A stretch of 64,000 nucleotides of DNA. Source: Sphingobacterium alkalisoli (GTDB lineage Bacteria > Bacteroidota > Bacteroidia > Sphingobacteriales > Sphingobacteriaceae). The notes beneath the pieces were generated by a model that was not told where the DNA came from, ran no database searches, and saw only the letters and a list, made by a program, of their open reading frames with translations. How positions within the stretch are numbered: position 1 is the stretch's first letter; each line of letters starts with the position of its first letter. This document shows positions 52,415 through 62,501 of the stretch, one piece after another. The translations under genes were made by a program, and so were the position numbers. The stretch spans positions 151,329 through 215,328 of the forward strand of contig NZ_SUKA01000008.1 of assembly GCF_005049105.1 (NCBI RefSeq). The letters run 5' to 3'.

Positions 52415-55234
52415 ATGCCAAGAAACACCTCCATTAACTCCGTATTAATTATAGGATCCGGCCCTATTGTAATCGGACAAGCGTGTGAATTTGATTATTC
52501 AGGGTCTCAAGCCGCTCTTTCTCTAAAAGAAGAAGGCATTAGAGTTTCCATCATTAATTCCAATCCTGCAACTATCATGACTGACAACGTTGTTGCAGAT
52601 CATGTGTATTTATTACCGCTTACTTGCGAGAGTATCGAACAAATCCTTCAAGAACAACAGATTGATGCTGTATTGCCTACTATGGGTGGTCAAACTGCAC
52701 TGAACTTATGTATTGAAGCGTCGAACCTTGGTCTTTGGGAAAAATACAATGTTAAGGTAATTGGTGTTGATGTGGCAGCCATAGAGAAAACAGAAAACCG
52801 TGAAGAATTCCGTCAACTCATGGTTGATATTGGTGTAGGTGTAGCCCCTTCAAAAATTGCCAATTCTTTCCTTGAAGGGAAAGAAGCCGCGCAAGAGATT
52901 GGTTTCCCACTGGTTATCCGCCCTTCTTACACGCTAGCAGGCACAGGAGGTGGATTCGTACACAGAAAAGAAGACTTTGATGCGGCGCTGAATAGAGGTT
53001 TACATGCTTCGCCAACGCATGAGGTATTGGTTGAACAAGCTGTATTAGGCTGGAAAGAATTCGAATTAGAGTTATTGCGTGACACCAATGACAACGTCAT
53101 TATCATCTGTACGATAGAAAATTTTGATCCAATGGGTATTCATACCGGTGACTCCATAACTGTGGCGCCGGGTATGACACTCTCTGATAAGTGTTACCAA
53201 GATATGCGTAATCAAGCGATCAAAATGATGCGTTCTATTGGTAATTTTGCGGGAGGATGTAATGTCCAATTTTCCGTAAATCCGGAAAATGAAGATATAA
53301 TCGCAATTGAGATTAATCCACGTGTTTCACGTTCTTCTGCTCTCGCTTCTAAAGCAACAGGCTATCCAATTGCTAAAATTGCAGCTAAATTGGCTATAGG
53401 ATACAATTTGGATGAGCTTCAGAATCAAATTACAAAAACAACTTCCGCATATTTCGAGCCTACGTTAGATTATGTAATCGTAAAAGTTCCACGTTTTAAC
53501 TTTGATAAATTCAAAGGTGCAAATAAAGAATTGGGATTACAGATGAAAGCAGTTGGAGAAGTGATGGCAATAGGCCGTACATTCATCGAAGCTTTACAGA
53601 AAGCGGCCCAATCACTGGAAACAGGTCGCTGGGGATTAGGAGCTGACGGTCGTCAATTGCGCAATCTGGATGAGATAATGTACAGCTTAGAGCACCCAAG
53701 TGCAGATCGCTTATTCCATATCAAAGATGCTTTTGAATTAGGAGTTCCACTAGAATCTATCCGGAAAGCTACTTTAATTGACAAGTGGTTTTTAGTTCAA
53801 ATTCAAGAACTGGTTGCATTGGAGACTGAATTGCGTCGCTACCAATTAAATAATATTCCTCGTGATTTCTTTATGACCTTAAAACAAAAAGGTTATTCAG
53901 ACGCACAAATTTCTTGGATCTTAGGTAACGTTACGGAAGACCAAGTTTACGATCGTCGTAAAGAACTGGGTATAAACCGTGTGTATAAAATGGTTGATAC
54001 CTGTGCTGCAGAATTTCCAGCACAAACACCATATTATTATTCTACTTTCGAAGATGAAAATGAATCAATAGTTTCTGATAAAAAGAAAATTGTCGTATTG
54101 GGATCCGGTCCAAATCGTATCGGACAAGGGATTGAATTTGACTACTCTTGTGTACACGGTCTACTGGCAGCTAAAGAATGTGGTTTTGAAGCTATCATGG
54201 TAAACTGTAACCCAGAAACTGTTTCAACAGATTTCAATATGGCCGATAAATTATATTTTGAACCGGTATTTTGGGAGCATGTCCGTGAAATCATTGAATT
54301 AGAGAAACCTGTAGGTGTGATCGTTCAATTAGGAGGACAGACCGCTTTAAAAATGGCCGAACGTTTAGAAGAATTTGGCGTTAAAATAATCGGCACTTCG
54401 TTTTCAGACATGGATTTAGCCGAAGACCGTGGTCGCTTCTCTGATTTATTAAAAGAACTAAACATTCCTTATCCGAAATATGGTGTCGCCACTTCCGCGG
54501 AGGAAGCCATTCGCGTAGCAAATGAAGTGGGTTACCCTGTATTAGTACGTCCTTCTTATGTATTAGGTGGTCAAGGAATGAGTATCGTCATTAATGACGA
54601 AGACTTAGAGAAAGCGGTAGTCAACCTCCTTAAGAGTCTTCCCGGAAACCAAATCTTAATTGACCATTTCCTAGATCGTGCAGAAGAAGCAGAGTCTGAT
54701 TCTATAAGTGATGGGGAAGATGTCCATATTATCGGCATGATGGAGCACATCGAGCCTGCAGGAATACACTCGGGAGATTCATCCGCAGTATTACCTCCCT
54801 TTAGTCTGTCAGACCATGTACAAGCTAAAATGGAGGAATATTCAGTAAAATTAGCACAGGCATTAAATGTTAGAGGTTTATTGAATATTCAATTCGCCAT
54901 CAAAAATGAAAATGTATACGTTATAGAAGCTAACCCACGTGCTTCACGTACCGTCCCTTTCATTGCTAAAGCATATGATGTACCATACATCAACATCGCG
55001 ACCAAAGTAATGTTAGGAGAAAATAAATTAAAAGATTTCAAAATTGAACGGAAACTGGAAGGCTGGGCAATCAAAGAGCCAGTATTCTCTTTCTCTAAAT
55101 TCCCTGAAGTCGACAAACAATTAGGTCCCGAAATGAAATCTACAGGTGAAGCGATACGCTTTATCAAAGATTTGCAAGACCCTTATTTCAGAGAACTAGT
55201 ATCAAAGAAATCCATGTTCTTAAATGCACAATAA
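52415..55234 (+). CDS. carB: Carbamoyl-phosphate synthase large subunit
   Basis: 939 residues. Two ATP-grasp halves, each with the dinucleotide-binding-like start (IGSGPIVIGQACEFDYSG; LGSGPNRIGQGIEFDYS) and NPRVSRSSALASKATGYPIA / NPRASRTVPFIAKAY. The E. coli enzyme is about 1073 residues; the C-terminal MGS-like allosteric domain (about 935-1073) is absent. No carA is adjacent. Confidence 0.96.
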   Translation: MPRNTSINSVLIIGSGPIVIGQACEFDYSGSQAALSLKEEGIRVSIINSNPATIMTDNVVADHVYLLPLTCESIEQILQEQQIDAVLPTMGGQTALNLCIEASNLGLWEKYNVKVIGVDVAAIEKTENREEFRQLMVDIGVGVAPSKIANSFLEGKEAAQEIGFPLVIRPSYTLAGTGGGFVHRKEDFDAALNRGLHASPTHEVLVEQAVLGWKEFELELLRDTNDNVIIICTIENFDPMGIHTGDSITVAPGMTLSDKCYQDMRNQAIKMMRSIGNFAGGCNVQFSVNPENEDIIAIEINPRVSRSSALASKATGYPIAKIAAKLAIGYNLDELQNQITKTTSAYFEPTLDYVIVKVPRFNFDKFKGANKELGLQMKAVGEVMAIGRTFIEALQKAAQSLETGRWGLGADGRQLRNLDEIMYSLEHPSADRLFHIKDAFELGVPLESIRKATLIDKWFLVQIQELVALETELRRYQLNNIPRDFFMTLKQKGYSDAQISWILGNVTEDQVYDRRKELGINRVYKMVDTCAAEFPAQTPYYYSTFEDENESIVSDKKKIVVLGSGPNRIGQGIEFDYSCVHGLLAAKECGFEAIMVNCNPETVSTDFNMADKLYFEPVFWEHVREIIELEKPVGVIVQLGGQTALKMAERLEEFGVKIIGTSFSDMDLAEDRGRFSDLLKELNIPYPKYGVATSAEEAIRVANEVGYPVLVRPSYVLGGQGMSIVINDEDLEKAVVNLLKSLPGNQILIDHFLDRAEEAESDSISDGEDVHIIGMMEHIEPAGIHSGDSSAVLPPFSLSDHVQAKMEEYSVKLAQALNVRGLLNIQFAIKNENVYVIEANPRASRTVPFIAKAYDVPYINIATKVMLGENKLKDFKIERKLEGWAIKEPVFSFSKFPEVDKQLGPEMKSTGEAIRFIKDLQDPYFRELVSKKSMFLNAQ

Positions 55235-55275
55235 AATAAAAGAAGCCCGCAACTAGCGGGCTTCTTTTATTTTAT
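55231..55275. terminator. Bidirectional terminator overlapping both stop codons
   Basis: A 20-bp perfect stem (55231-55250 with 55256-55275) around AACTA contains the carB stop and the stop of the convergent gene. Confidence 0.93.
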
Positions 55276-56343
55276 ATCTTTTACGCATCTAAAACCAACG
55301 TTGTTCGTCGGACTATTTACCTCTCCTTTCCCTCTGCTACCTGCCTTATATCGCTCACAATACTGATCATTACATAAGAAGGAGCCTCCCCGCTGTACAC
55401 GCTTTACAGTTCCGGGCTCCTGTGGATCATAAGCCTCAGCAGGGCCTCTGGGATTCAGCTTAGGACTGTTTGCATAATAATCTGGGCGATACAGGTCAGC
55501 ACACCATTCCCAAACATTTCCTTCCATATCATATAATCCAAAAGCGTTTGCTGGAAAAGATTTTACTGGAGCGGTAATTTCATACCCATCTTCTTTCGTA
55601 TTATGCGTTGGGAAATCTCCTTGGTATATATTGGCCAACCACTTCCCATTTTCTTTCTTGTCACTTCCCCAATAATAGGTTTCGTATTGATGCTTCCCTG
55701 CTTTTGCTGCATATTCCCACTCTGCTTCTGTTGGAAGTCGTTTACCCACCCACTTCGCATATGCCTCCGCATCCTGATACGCAAGCTGGGTAACAGGGTG
55801 GCTTTCTTTTCCTGTTATAGAACTCTTAGGTCCTTCTGGATGTCTCCAATTGGCGTCGGGAATATATTCCCACCACTGTAAGTGATTATTCAATCCTTGG
55901 ATATTCTTAGGCGCACAGAAAACGGCAGAACCCGGAACCAACATTCTCGGATCAACACCAGGAAAATCTGCTGGATCCAAGGGTCTTTCAGCTAAAGTAA
56001 CATATCCGGTAGCTTCTACAAAAGCTCTAAATTGTGCATTGGTAACTTCGTGTTCATCCATCCAAAAAGAGCTGAGTTCTACGTTGTGCAGAGGTTGTGC
56101 ATCATCGAAACTAGTGGAGCCCATTTTAAATTCTCCGGCCGGAATCAGTATCATTTTTGCGTTATCATCGCCGGAAATATAGGTAAGAGAGTCTTCCGAT
56201 ATGCGGGAAAATCGATTTGGAATAACACTAGCACATGTAACTGCGCTATCCAATTCGTTTGCATTAGCAGCCTTTTCTGATGGACTTATATTACATCCAA
56301 ATAGAATCAAAAAAGGAAGACCTGCGTAAAATAGTGCTTTCAT
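55267..56343 (-). CDS. Formylglycine-generating enzyme-like lipoprotein (SUMF1 family)
   Basis: 358 residues from the ATG at 56341-56343, which starts a lipobox signal (FYAGLPFLILFGC). FGE-sulfatase domain: FKMGSTSFDDAQPLHNVELSSFWMDEHEVTNAQF (split), LPTEAEWEYAAK, GNVWEWCADLY. Both FGE active-site cysteines appear to be kept with the right spacing (SFLCNDQYCERY). It should convert a sulfatase Cys to formylglycine outside the cytoplasm; no sulfatase gene is in the window. Confidence 0.88.
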   Translation of the reverse strand: MKALFYAGLPFLILFGCNISPSEKAANANELDSAVTCASVIPNRFSRISEDSLTYISGDDNAKMILIPAGEFKMGSTSFDDAQPLHNVELSSFWMDEHEVTNAQFRAFVEATGYVTLAERPLDPADFPGVDPRMLVPGSAVFCAPKNIQGLNNHLQWWEYIPDANWRHPEGPKSSITGKESHPVTQLAYQDAEAYAKWVGKRLPTEAEWEYAAKAGKHQYETYYWGSDKKENGKWLANIYQGDFPTHNTKEDGYEITAPVKSFPANAFGLYDMEGNVWEWCADLYRPDYYANSPKLNPRGPAEAYDPQEPGTVKRVQRGGSFLCNDQYCERYKAGSRGKGEVNSPTNNVGFRCVKDIK

Positions 56344-56366
56344 TCCTAAAAATAAGTAAAACCAAT

Positions 56367-56393
56367 GAAAAAGCCCAACAAAAATGCTGGGCT
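56367..56393 (-). terminator. Terminator after the GH109-type gene
   Basis: AGCCCA (56372-56377) pairs with TGGGCT (56388-56393); the minus strand then has TTTTTC. It separates this gene from the FGE-like gene. Confidence 0.65.
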
Positions 56394-56412
56394 CGACATA
56401 CATATAGCTATA

Positions 56413-57834
56413 CTAGACGTCTAATTGCTTTCCATCTTTTTCAACTTTAGGACGAATTTTAGTGTTTCCACCACCATTCAATGTAAGATCTACCGGTGTA
56501 TTGGATCTCCAAGCGCCCTTTGTAAAATCTGGGAAGGTAACTGTTTTACAATTTTTACCTACAGATTCTACACTCAAAGGAACAATTGCACTCCATGCTG
56601 CTGCATCATAAACATCTTGATCCAAGGGTAAACCATTACGCAAACAATCAATTAATCGCCAGTCCATCATGAAATCCATCCCTCCGTGACCACCTACTTT
56701 CTTAGCCTGTTCTCCAATGAACTTCACTAGCTCGGGTGTGTATTTTTCGCGTAACTCTTCTACTTTTTCTTCTGGCAAGAATGAATGTCCATTTTTGTGA
56801 CTCTTTAGTGAGATTCCTTGTGTTGGATATTTCTCTGCAAAGCCTTTCGTTCCACTTAACAAGTGAATTCTAGAATAAGGCCGTGGAGAAGTAACATCAT
56901 GTTGAATCATGATTGTTTTTCCTTTTTCTGTTCGGATCAACGTGGTATTCATATTACCACGAAATTTTTTACCAACAAATTGTTGAAATGTAGCATCTTT
57001 AGCGGCCAATTCGCGCGCTGTATCAGCCATATGAAAATCATTAGTCTGCATGGCGACCAATGAAGTCATTACATCGCCGCGATTGATATTCATGCATTGC
57101 GCAACTGGACCTATACCATGTGTAGGATATAAATTTCCGTTGAAACGAATATTCTCTTTTAACCTCCAGAAATCATCGTAATAAGTCTTGCTAAAATTTA
57201 GATCCAATAAATCGTGAATATAAGCACCTTCTGCGTGAATAATATCTCCAAATAGACCTTCTCTAGACATTTTCAACGTCAACATTTCGAAGAAATCATA
57301 ACAACAGTTCTCCAGCATCATGCAGTGCTTTTTTGTCGATTCCGACACTTTCACAACCTCCCAACAGTCTTTCACAGACAATGCAATAGGAACTTCACAG
57401 GCTACGTGGGCACCTGATTTCATACCATCAATCGCCATCACCGTATGTAAATCCCAAGGAGTACAAATATATAATAAATCTATTTCGACTTCTTTCAACA
57501 TCGTTTGCCAACCATTGTCTCCTGAAAAGCCTTGAGGTTTAGTAAAACCTTTTTCAGTTACAAAATTTTGATGCTTTGTAACACGATCTTCATGACGGTC
57601 ACACAATGCGACAATCTCTACTCCTTCAATATAAGTATAGCGATCTACCGCACCGGTACCGCGATTTCCTAAACCCACAAAAGCGACGCGCACTTTGTCT
57701 AGTTTAGGAGCTCTGTATCCTGACATATTAAATCTCGGAGCCGCATGCACCTCCATACCAATCGAAGGCAACGTAATTGCCACACTTGAAAGTAAGGATA
57801 CTTTCTTAATAAAATCTCTTCTATCTGAACTCAT
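56413..57834 (-). CDS. GH109-like Gfo/Idh/MocA family glycosidase with Tat signal
   Basis: 473 residues. Twin-arginine signal (SSDRRDFIKKVSLLSSVAI). NAD-binding AFVGLGNRGTGAVDRY, GAHVACEVPIALSVKDCWE, then YPTHGIGPVAQCMNINRGD, HDVTSPRPYSRIH and GGHGGMDFMMDWRLIDCLRNG, all matching GH109 alpha-N-acetylgalactosaminidases that hydrolyse by an NAD-dependent mechanism. The Tat signal is expected because NAD is bound before export. Confidence 0.88.
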   Translation of the reverse strand: MSSDRRDFIKKVSLLSSVAITLPSIGMEVHAAPRFNMSGYRAPKLDKVRVAFVGLGNRGTGAVDRYTYIEGVEIVALCDRHEDRVTKHQNFVTEKGFTKPQGFSGDNGWQTMLKEVEIDLLYICTPWDLHTVMAIDGMKSGAHVACEVPIALSVKDCWEVVKVSESTKKHCMMLENCCYDFFEMLTLKMSREGLFGDIIHAEGAYIHDLLDLNFSKTYYDDFWRLKENIRFNGNLYPTHGIGPVAQCMNINRGDVMTSLVAMQTNDFHMADTARELAAKDATFQQFVGKKFRGNMNTTLIRTEKGKTIMIQHDVTSPRPYSRIHLLSGTKGFAEKYPTQGISLKSHKNGHSFLPEEKVEELREKYTPELVKFIGEQAKKVGGHGGMDFMMDWRLIDCLRNGLPLDQDVYDAAAWSAIVPLSVESVGKNCKTVTFPDFTKGAWRSNTPVDLTLNGGGNTKIRPKVEKDGKQLDV

Positions 57835-58034
57835 ATTTCAATTTTAAGGAACTTGCAATCAAAAACATTAAAGGGGACAAACGCCCCCTCTAAAATCACC
57901 TATTTTAAAACAAACTAAACAGTCTATTAAGGAATAACCAATTTTTTATATTTTAAGGCTATCGGTTATCAATAAGCTACTTATCCGCTTATCTATCACA
58001 ATAATAATCCTAAAAAATTATAATAAAAAATAAA

Positions 58035-58077
58035 ACACAAACGCAAACGTTTGTTCAAATTACGAAACCGTTTGTGT
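58035..58077. promoter_or_regulatory. LacI-type operator-like palindromes
   Basis: CAAACGTTTG (58044-58053) is a perfect palindrome; outside it ACACAAACG (58035-58043) is mirrored by CGTTTGTGT (58069-58077). It lies about 200 bases upstream of the GH109-type gene on the minus strand. Confidence 0.45.
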
Positions 58078-58108
58078 AACCAGCTGATTACAAATAAGAT
58101 TAAAAGGA

Positions 58109-59416
58109 CTATAGCGCTATCTGTCCAATAAGCTCTTTTATCGCTACTTCTGATAATTTCGCCTGCAACTTCGCAGAATTAAACCGCGATACCGCATTAA
58201 TAAAGTTTTCCTGAGCATCTCTAAATTCAACAGTACTAATGCTGCCAATTCGATATTTCTCGAGGGTTATATGTAGGTTCTGTCTTGCGATGTTTTCGTT
58301 CTTTTCCTCTAGTACAACCAAAGCTATATTAGTTTGATAGGTTTGATACGCAGTAGCTATTGAAGTCTCAACAAGAAGCTTTTGCTGTCTTATTAACAGA
58401 TCGGCATTATCAACTTGAATCTTAGCAATGCGTTCATTTCGACGCTGATTAAATCCGTCAAAGATATTAATAGACGCGGTTATGCCATATGTCAGTCCTC
58501 TGCCAGTAGAACTGGATACAAAACCTAAACTGGATTCAGATTCTGAAAAGTTGTAGCCGGTGTTTAATCTAACCGTAGGATAGCGATTCGCCTGTACATT
58601 TTTCAATTCCAGTTCAGCGATCCTTTTGTTAATTGCTATAATCTGCAAATCCAGATTTTGCGTACTTGCTTGGTCAAATAATGTAGCAAGTTGCAAGCTC
58701 TCATCAAACTCAAATTCCTCTACTGTAACGAAGTCTATCAACAGATCCCGAGCCAAGAGACTATTCAGGTTTATTTTCAGGTTTTTTACTACGTCAGCTT
58801 GCCGCAATCGATTCGATTCATCTGTATTTAAATTCACCTGCACATTCAAAACCTCCAATCGGGAAACTTTGCCAATAGAAAACCTGTTCTCGGCTATCTC
58901 TAGTCTCTCTTTGGAAATAATGATACTAGAATCTATTGCATTCAACAAATTTTGCTGTTCCACAAGGGTATAATATGTTGCAATGACATCAGAAACACGC
59001 GTTATTACCACCTGCTTAAACTGAAAATCCCCTTGCTTTTCCAATTCCTTCAGTTGATCATATCTTGAAAACATCCCTAAACCATCAAAAATAGTCCACC
59101 CTATACTCACACCATAATTCATGTTATTATTTTTGGCATTATTTAAAGAGCGGGTATCTCCGGTAGCTTGTACCTGCGTTGAATTTTGAAGACTATTATT
59201 TTGGGTGAAATTGCCTGTAACCGAAGGTAGCATCCCTGCATTCCCGTAAGAAACATTCTGTTGGGCAATTAAAAAATCATTTTTAGAAAGCCGTATATCG
59301 TAATTATTTTCTAATGCTATTTCTACAGCTTCCTTTATCATCAAAACTTCCTGTCCTTTCAATCCCAAAGATTGAATAAAAAAAAACAAAAATATGAAGC
59401 TTACAATTCTATTCAT
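58109..59416 (-). CDS. TolC-family outer membrane efflux protein
   Basis: 435 residues with a signal peptide. Two OEP repeats with long coiled helices (NRFSIGKVSRLEVLNVQVNL; LEKYRIGSISTVEFRDAQENF). Forms the outer-membrane channel for the upstream RND pump. Overlaps or abuts the pump gene (1 base apart). Confidence 0.94.
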   Translation of the reverse strand: MNRIVSFIFLFFFIQSLGLKGQEVLMIKEAVEIALENNYDIRLSKNDFLIAQQNVSYGNAGMLPSVTGNFTQNNSLQNSTQVQATGDTRSLNNAKNNNMNYGVSIGWTIFDGLGMFSRYDQLKELEKQGDFQFKQVVITRVSDVIATYYTLVEQQNLLNAIDSSIIISKERLEIAENRFSIGKVSRLEVLNVQVNLNTDESNRLRQADVVKNLKINLNSLLARDLLIDFVTVEEFEFDESLQLATLFDQASTQNLDLQIIAINKRIAELELKNVQANRYPTVRLNTGYNFSESESSLGFVSSSTGRGLTYGITASINIFDGFNQRRNERIAKIQVDNADLLIRQQKLLVETSIATAYQTYQTNIALVVLEEKNENIARQNLHITLEKYRIGSISTVEFRDAQENFINAVSRFNSAKLQAKLSEVAIKELIGQIAL

Positions 59417-59417
59417 C

Positions 59418-62400
59418 TTAATCTTCTATATTATCAAATTCAGGTCGATGTATTCTCTTTCTAGACATTAATAAATAAAATGCAGGAATAACAAAAAGTG
59501 TTAAAATCAACGAGAACAAGGTACCACCTACAATAACGACCCCCATACCGATTCTACTTGTGGAGGCCGCACCCAATGATAAAGCAATAGGCAATGCGCC
59601 TAAGGCGATAGTCAACGAAGTCATTAATATTGGTCGTAACCGAGATTCCGAGGCTTGCAATACGGCATTATATTTATCCAAACCTTCTTCGCGTAGCTGA
59701 TTGGCAAACTCTACAATCAAAACCCCATTCTTTGTGACCAATCCGATCAACATAATAGTCCCGATTTGGCTAAAAATATTCCAAGATTGACCAAAAAGCC
59801 ATAGTGAAAATAAGGCTCCAGCTACTGCCATAGGAACTGTAAGCAGAATAATAATAGGATCAACGAAACTTTCGAATTGTGCTGCAAGAATCAAAAATAT
59901 TAATAATACCGCAAGTCCAAACGCAAACGTTGTATTCGAACCACTTTCTACAAAATCTCGAGACTCACCCCCTAAATCTGTTGTGAAATTGGCATCCAAC
60001 ACTTTTTCTTTAACGGCATCCATAGCTTCTATACCTTCTCCCATACTTCTCCCCGGTGCTAGTCCCGCCGAAACAGTGGCAGACATATAGCGGTTATTAT
60101 GGTATAGCTGTGGTGGACTGCTTCTTTCCTCTATTTCTACTATATTATCTAGTTGAATTAGTTGGCCATTGCTATTTTTTACAAAAATAGCAGCTAGGTC
60201 TGTAGGCGTGGATCGATCCTCTCTGTCAAATTGACCCATGACCTGGTACTGTTTACCATTCATCATAAAGTAACCGAACCGTTGTCCAGAAAGAGACAGT
60301 TGTAATGTCTGAGCTACATCCAAGACAGAAACACCTAGCGACTGCGCTTTGTCCCTATCAATGGTAACGTATACTTCCGGCTTGTTAAACTTCAAATTAA
60401 CATCGACTATGGAAAACGTACGATCTTTGGACAATTCTTCCATAAATTCCGGAATTTTCTTTTCAAGTTGCTCAAAATTGGGTGCTTGAATAATATACTG
60501 TATGGGTAGCCCTCCCCTCCTGTTAACCGAAATTGTAGGTTGCTGCGACACAGAAACCCGCGCTTCAGAGTACGGTCTCGTAATACGAGACACATCATCC
60601 GCAATTTCACCTTGCGAACGTGCTCGCTCATTTGGCTGTACTAGCCCAAGCCTGACGATGCCGCTATTTGAAGAAGCCGAACCGAAACCAGGTGATGTAA
60701 TCACCAAGCTTACTTTTCTTTCGGGCACAGAATCATTAATAAGAAGTGTTAAATCTGTCATGAAACGATCCATATAGTCGTATGAAACTCCTTCGGGGGC
60801 AGTTACTCTAAGGCTAATATAACTTCTGTCGTCATAAGGGGCAGTTTCCTTTGGCAATAGTTGAAAAAATAGATAGATGAGTAAAAAACAACCTACAATC
60901 ACAGCCATACTTAACCACTTAATTTTCAAGAAATGGCGAAGGGAATTGGTGTATTCCTTATTCATCATCTCGAAATAGCGCTCAGTCCGTACATAAAACT
61001 TAGACTGTTTCTGTTCGCCACCTTTCATTAAATATGCATTTAACATAGGCGTCAATGTTAGCGAGACAAAAGCGGAAATTAGCACTGCAGAACCTATTAC
61101 AATTCCAAATTCGCGAAACAATCGACCGACAAACCCTTCCAAAAAAACAACAGGTAAAAAAACTGCTGCCAGCGTAATGGAAATCGAGATAACCGCAAAA
61201 AATATTTCATTAGAACCTTTTATTGCCGCTTGAATGGGGGACATTCCTTCTTCCACTTTCTTAAAAATATTTTCTGTGACCACGATCCCATCATCTACGA
61301 CCAACCCTGTAGCTAATACAATGGCCAATAGTGTCAGTACGTTAATTGAGAAACCACATAAGTACATGATAAAAAAAGTCGCAATGAGCGAGACGGGAAT
61401 ATCTACCAATGGACGAAACGCAATAGACCAATTTCGGAAAAATAGGAATATAATTAGGATAACCAGTGTGACCGAAATTAGAAGGGTTTCAACGACTTCA
61501 AATATTGCTTTTTTCACAAAAAGTGTATTATCGATGGCGACATTCAAATCGAACCCTTCTGGCAAATCATTCTCCAGCTTTTCAAATTCTGTATAGAAAC
61601 TATTTGCAATATCTAAATAATTGGTACCCGGCTGCGGAATAATGGCTAAACTGACCATTGGGAATCCGGAGTCTGACATCTTAGTTTCAAAGTTTTCCGC
61701 TTCTAGGGCAGCATTGCCGATATCACTTAGCCGCACAATCCTATCCCCATCCGATCGCACTATAATATTATTGAATTCCTCTTCATTCGCTAAATTACCA
61801 ATTGTCTTCACTGCCAGCTCGGTATTCAGTCCTGTCAATTTACCAGAAGGTAACTCTACATTCTGTGCATTAAGTGCATCTCTTACATCCAAAATTGTAA
61901 AACCATAGGAAGCTAGACGTACTGGATCTATCCACAAACGCATCGCATATTTCCTCTGACCCCAAATTTGCACGGAACTTACTCCCGGTATGGTCTGCAA
62001 TCGTTGCGCAATAACATTTTCGGCGTAATCAGATAGTTCAAGCACATTTTTTGTAGAACTTTGGACCGTCATTATAATAATAGGTTCGGAATCCGCATCA
62101 GCTTTTGAGACTACAGGTGGCGCATCGATATCCTGAGGTAACCGACGTTGAGCTTCTGAGACCTTATCTCGAACATCATTGGCAGCTGCTTCTAAGTCTT
62201 TACCGAGATTAAACTCAATAGTAATATTACTTGAACCTTGATTACTAGAAGAAGAAATATTTCGAATACCATCAATTGCGTTTATAGCTTTTTCAAGAGG
62301 TTCCGTTATCTGCGATTCTATAATCTCAGCGTTGGCACCCGTATAATTCGTTCGCACGGAAATCTGAGCTGGATCTATAGAAGGATACTCTCGAACACCT

Positions 62401-62495
62401 AAAAAAACGTATCCTATAATGCCAAATAAAATGAGCATTAAATTTAACACAATGGTTAATACCGGCCTTTTAATACTTAACGTAGATAAACTCAT
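59418..62495 (-). CDS. RND efflux transporter permease (AcrB/MexB-like)
   Basis: 1025 residues. Twelve-helix RND architecture with N-terminal SIKRPVLTIVLNLMLILFG, the ATGLVVDDGIVVTEN helix with two Asp of the proton relay, FVSLTLTPMLNAYL, and KNGVLIVEFANQL. Drug or toxin export in exchange for protons. 6 bases after the adaptor gene. Confidence 0.97.
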   Translation of the reverse strand: MSLSTLSIKRPVLTIVLNLMLILFGIIGYVFLGVREYPSIDPAQISVRTNYTGANAEIIESQITEPLEKAINAIDGIRNISSSSNQGSSNITIEFNLGKDLEAAANDVRDKVSEAQRRLPQDIDAPPVVSKADADSEPIIIMTVQSSTKNVLELSDYAENVIAQRLQTIPGVSSVQIWGQRKYAMRLWIDPVRLASYGFTILDVRDALNAQNVELPSGKLTGLNTELAVKTIGNLANEEEFNNIIVRSDGDRIVRLSDIGNAALEAENFETKMSDSGFPMVSLAIIPQPGTNYLDIANSFYTEFEKLENDLPEGFDLNVAIDNTLFVKKAIFEVVETLLISVTLVILIIFLFFRNWSIAFRPLVDIPVSLIATFFIMYLCGFSINVLTLLAIVLATGLVVDDGIVVTENIFKKVEEGMSPIQAAIKGSNEIFFAVISISITLAAVFLPVVFLEGFVGRLFREFGIVIGSAVLISAFVSLTLTPMLNAYLMKGGEQKQSKFYVRTERYFEMMNKEYTNSLRHFLKIKWLSMAVIVGCFLLIYLFFQLLPKETAPYDDRSYISLRVTAPEGVSYDYMDRFMTDLTLLINDSVPERKVSLVITSPGFGSASSNSGIVRLGLVQPNERARSQGEIADDVSRITRPYSEARVSVSQQPTISVNRRGGLPIQYIIQAPNFEQLEKKIPEFMEELSKDRTFSIVDVNLKFNKPEVYVTIDRDKAQSLGVSVLDVAQTLQLSLSGQRFGYFMMNGKQYQVMGQFDREDRSTPTDLAAIFVKNSNGQLIQLDNIVEIEERSSPPQLYHNNRYMSATVSAGLAPGRSMGEGIEAMDAVKEKVLDANFTTDLGGESRDFVESGSNTTFAFGLAVLLIFLILAAQFESFVDPIIILLTVPMAVAGALFSLWLFGQSWNIFSQIGTIMLIGLVTKNGVLIVEFANQLREEGLDKYNAVLQASESRLRPILMTSLTIALGALPIALSLGAASTSRIGMGVVIVGGTLFSLILTLFVIPAFYLLMSRKRIHRPEFDNIED

Positions 62496-62501
62496 ATCTG
62501 A

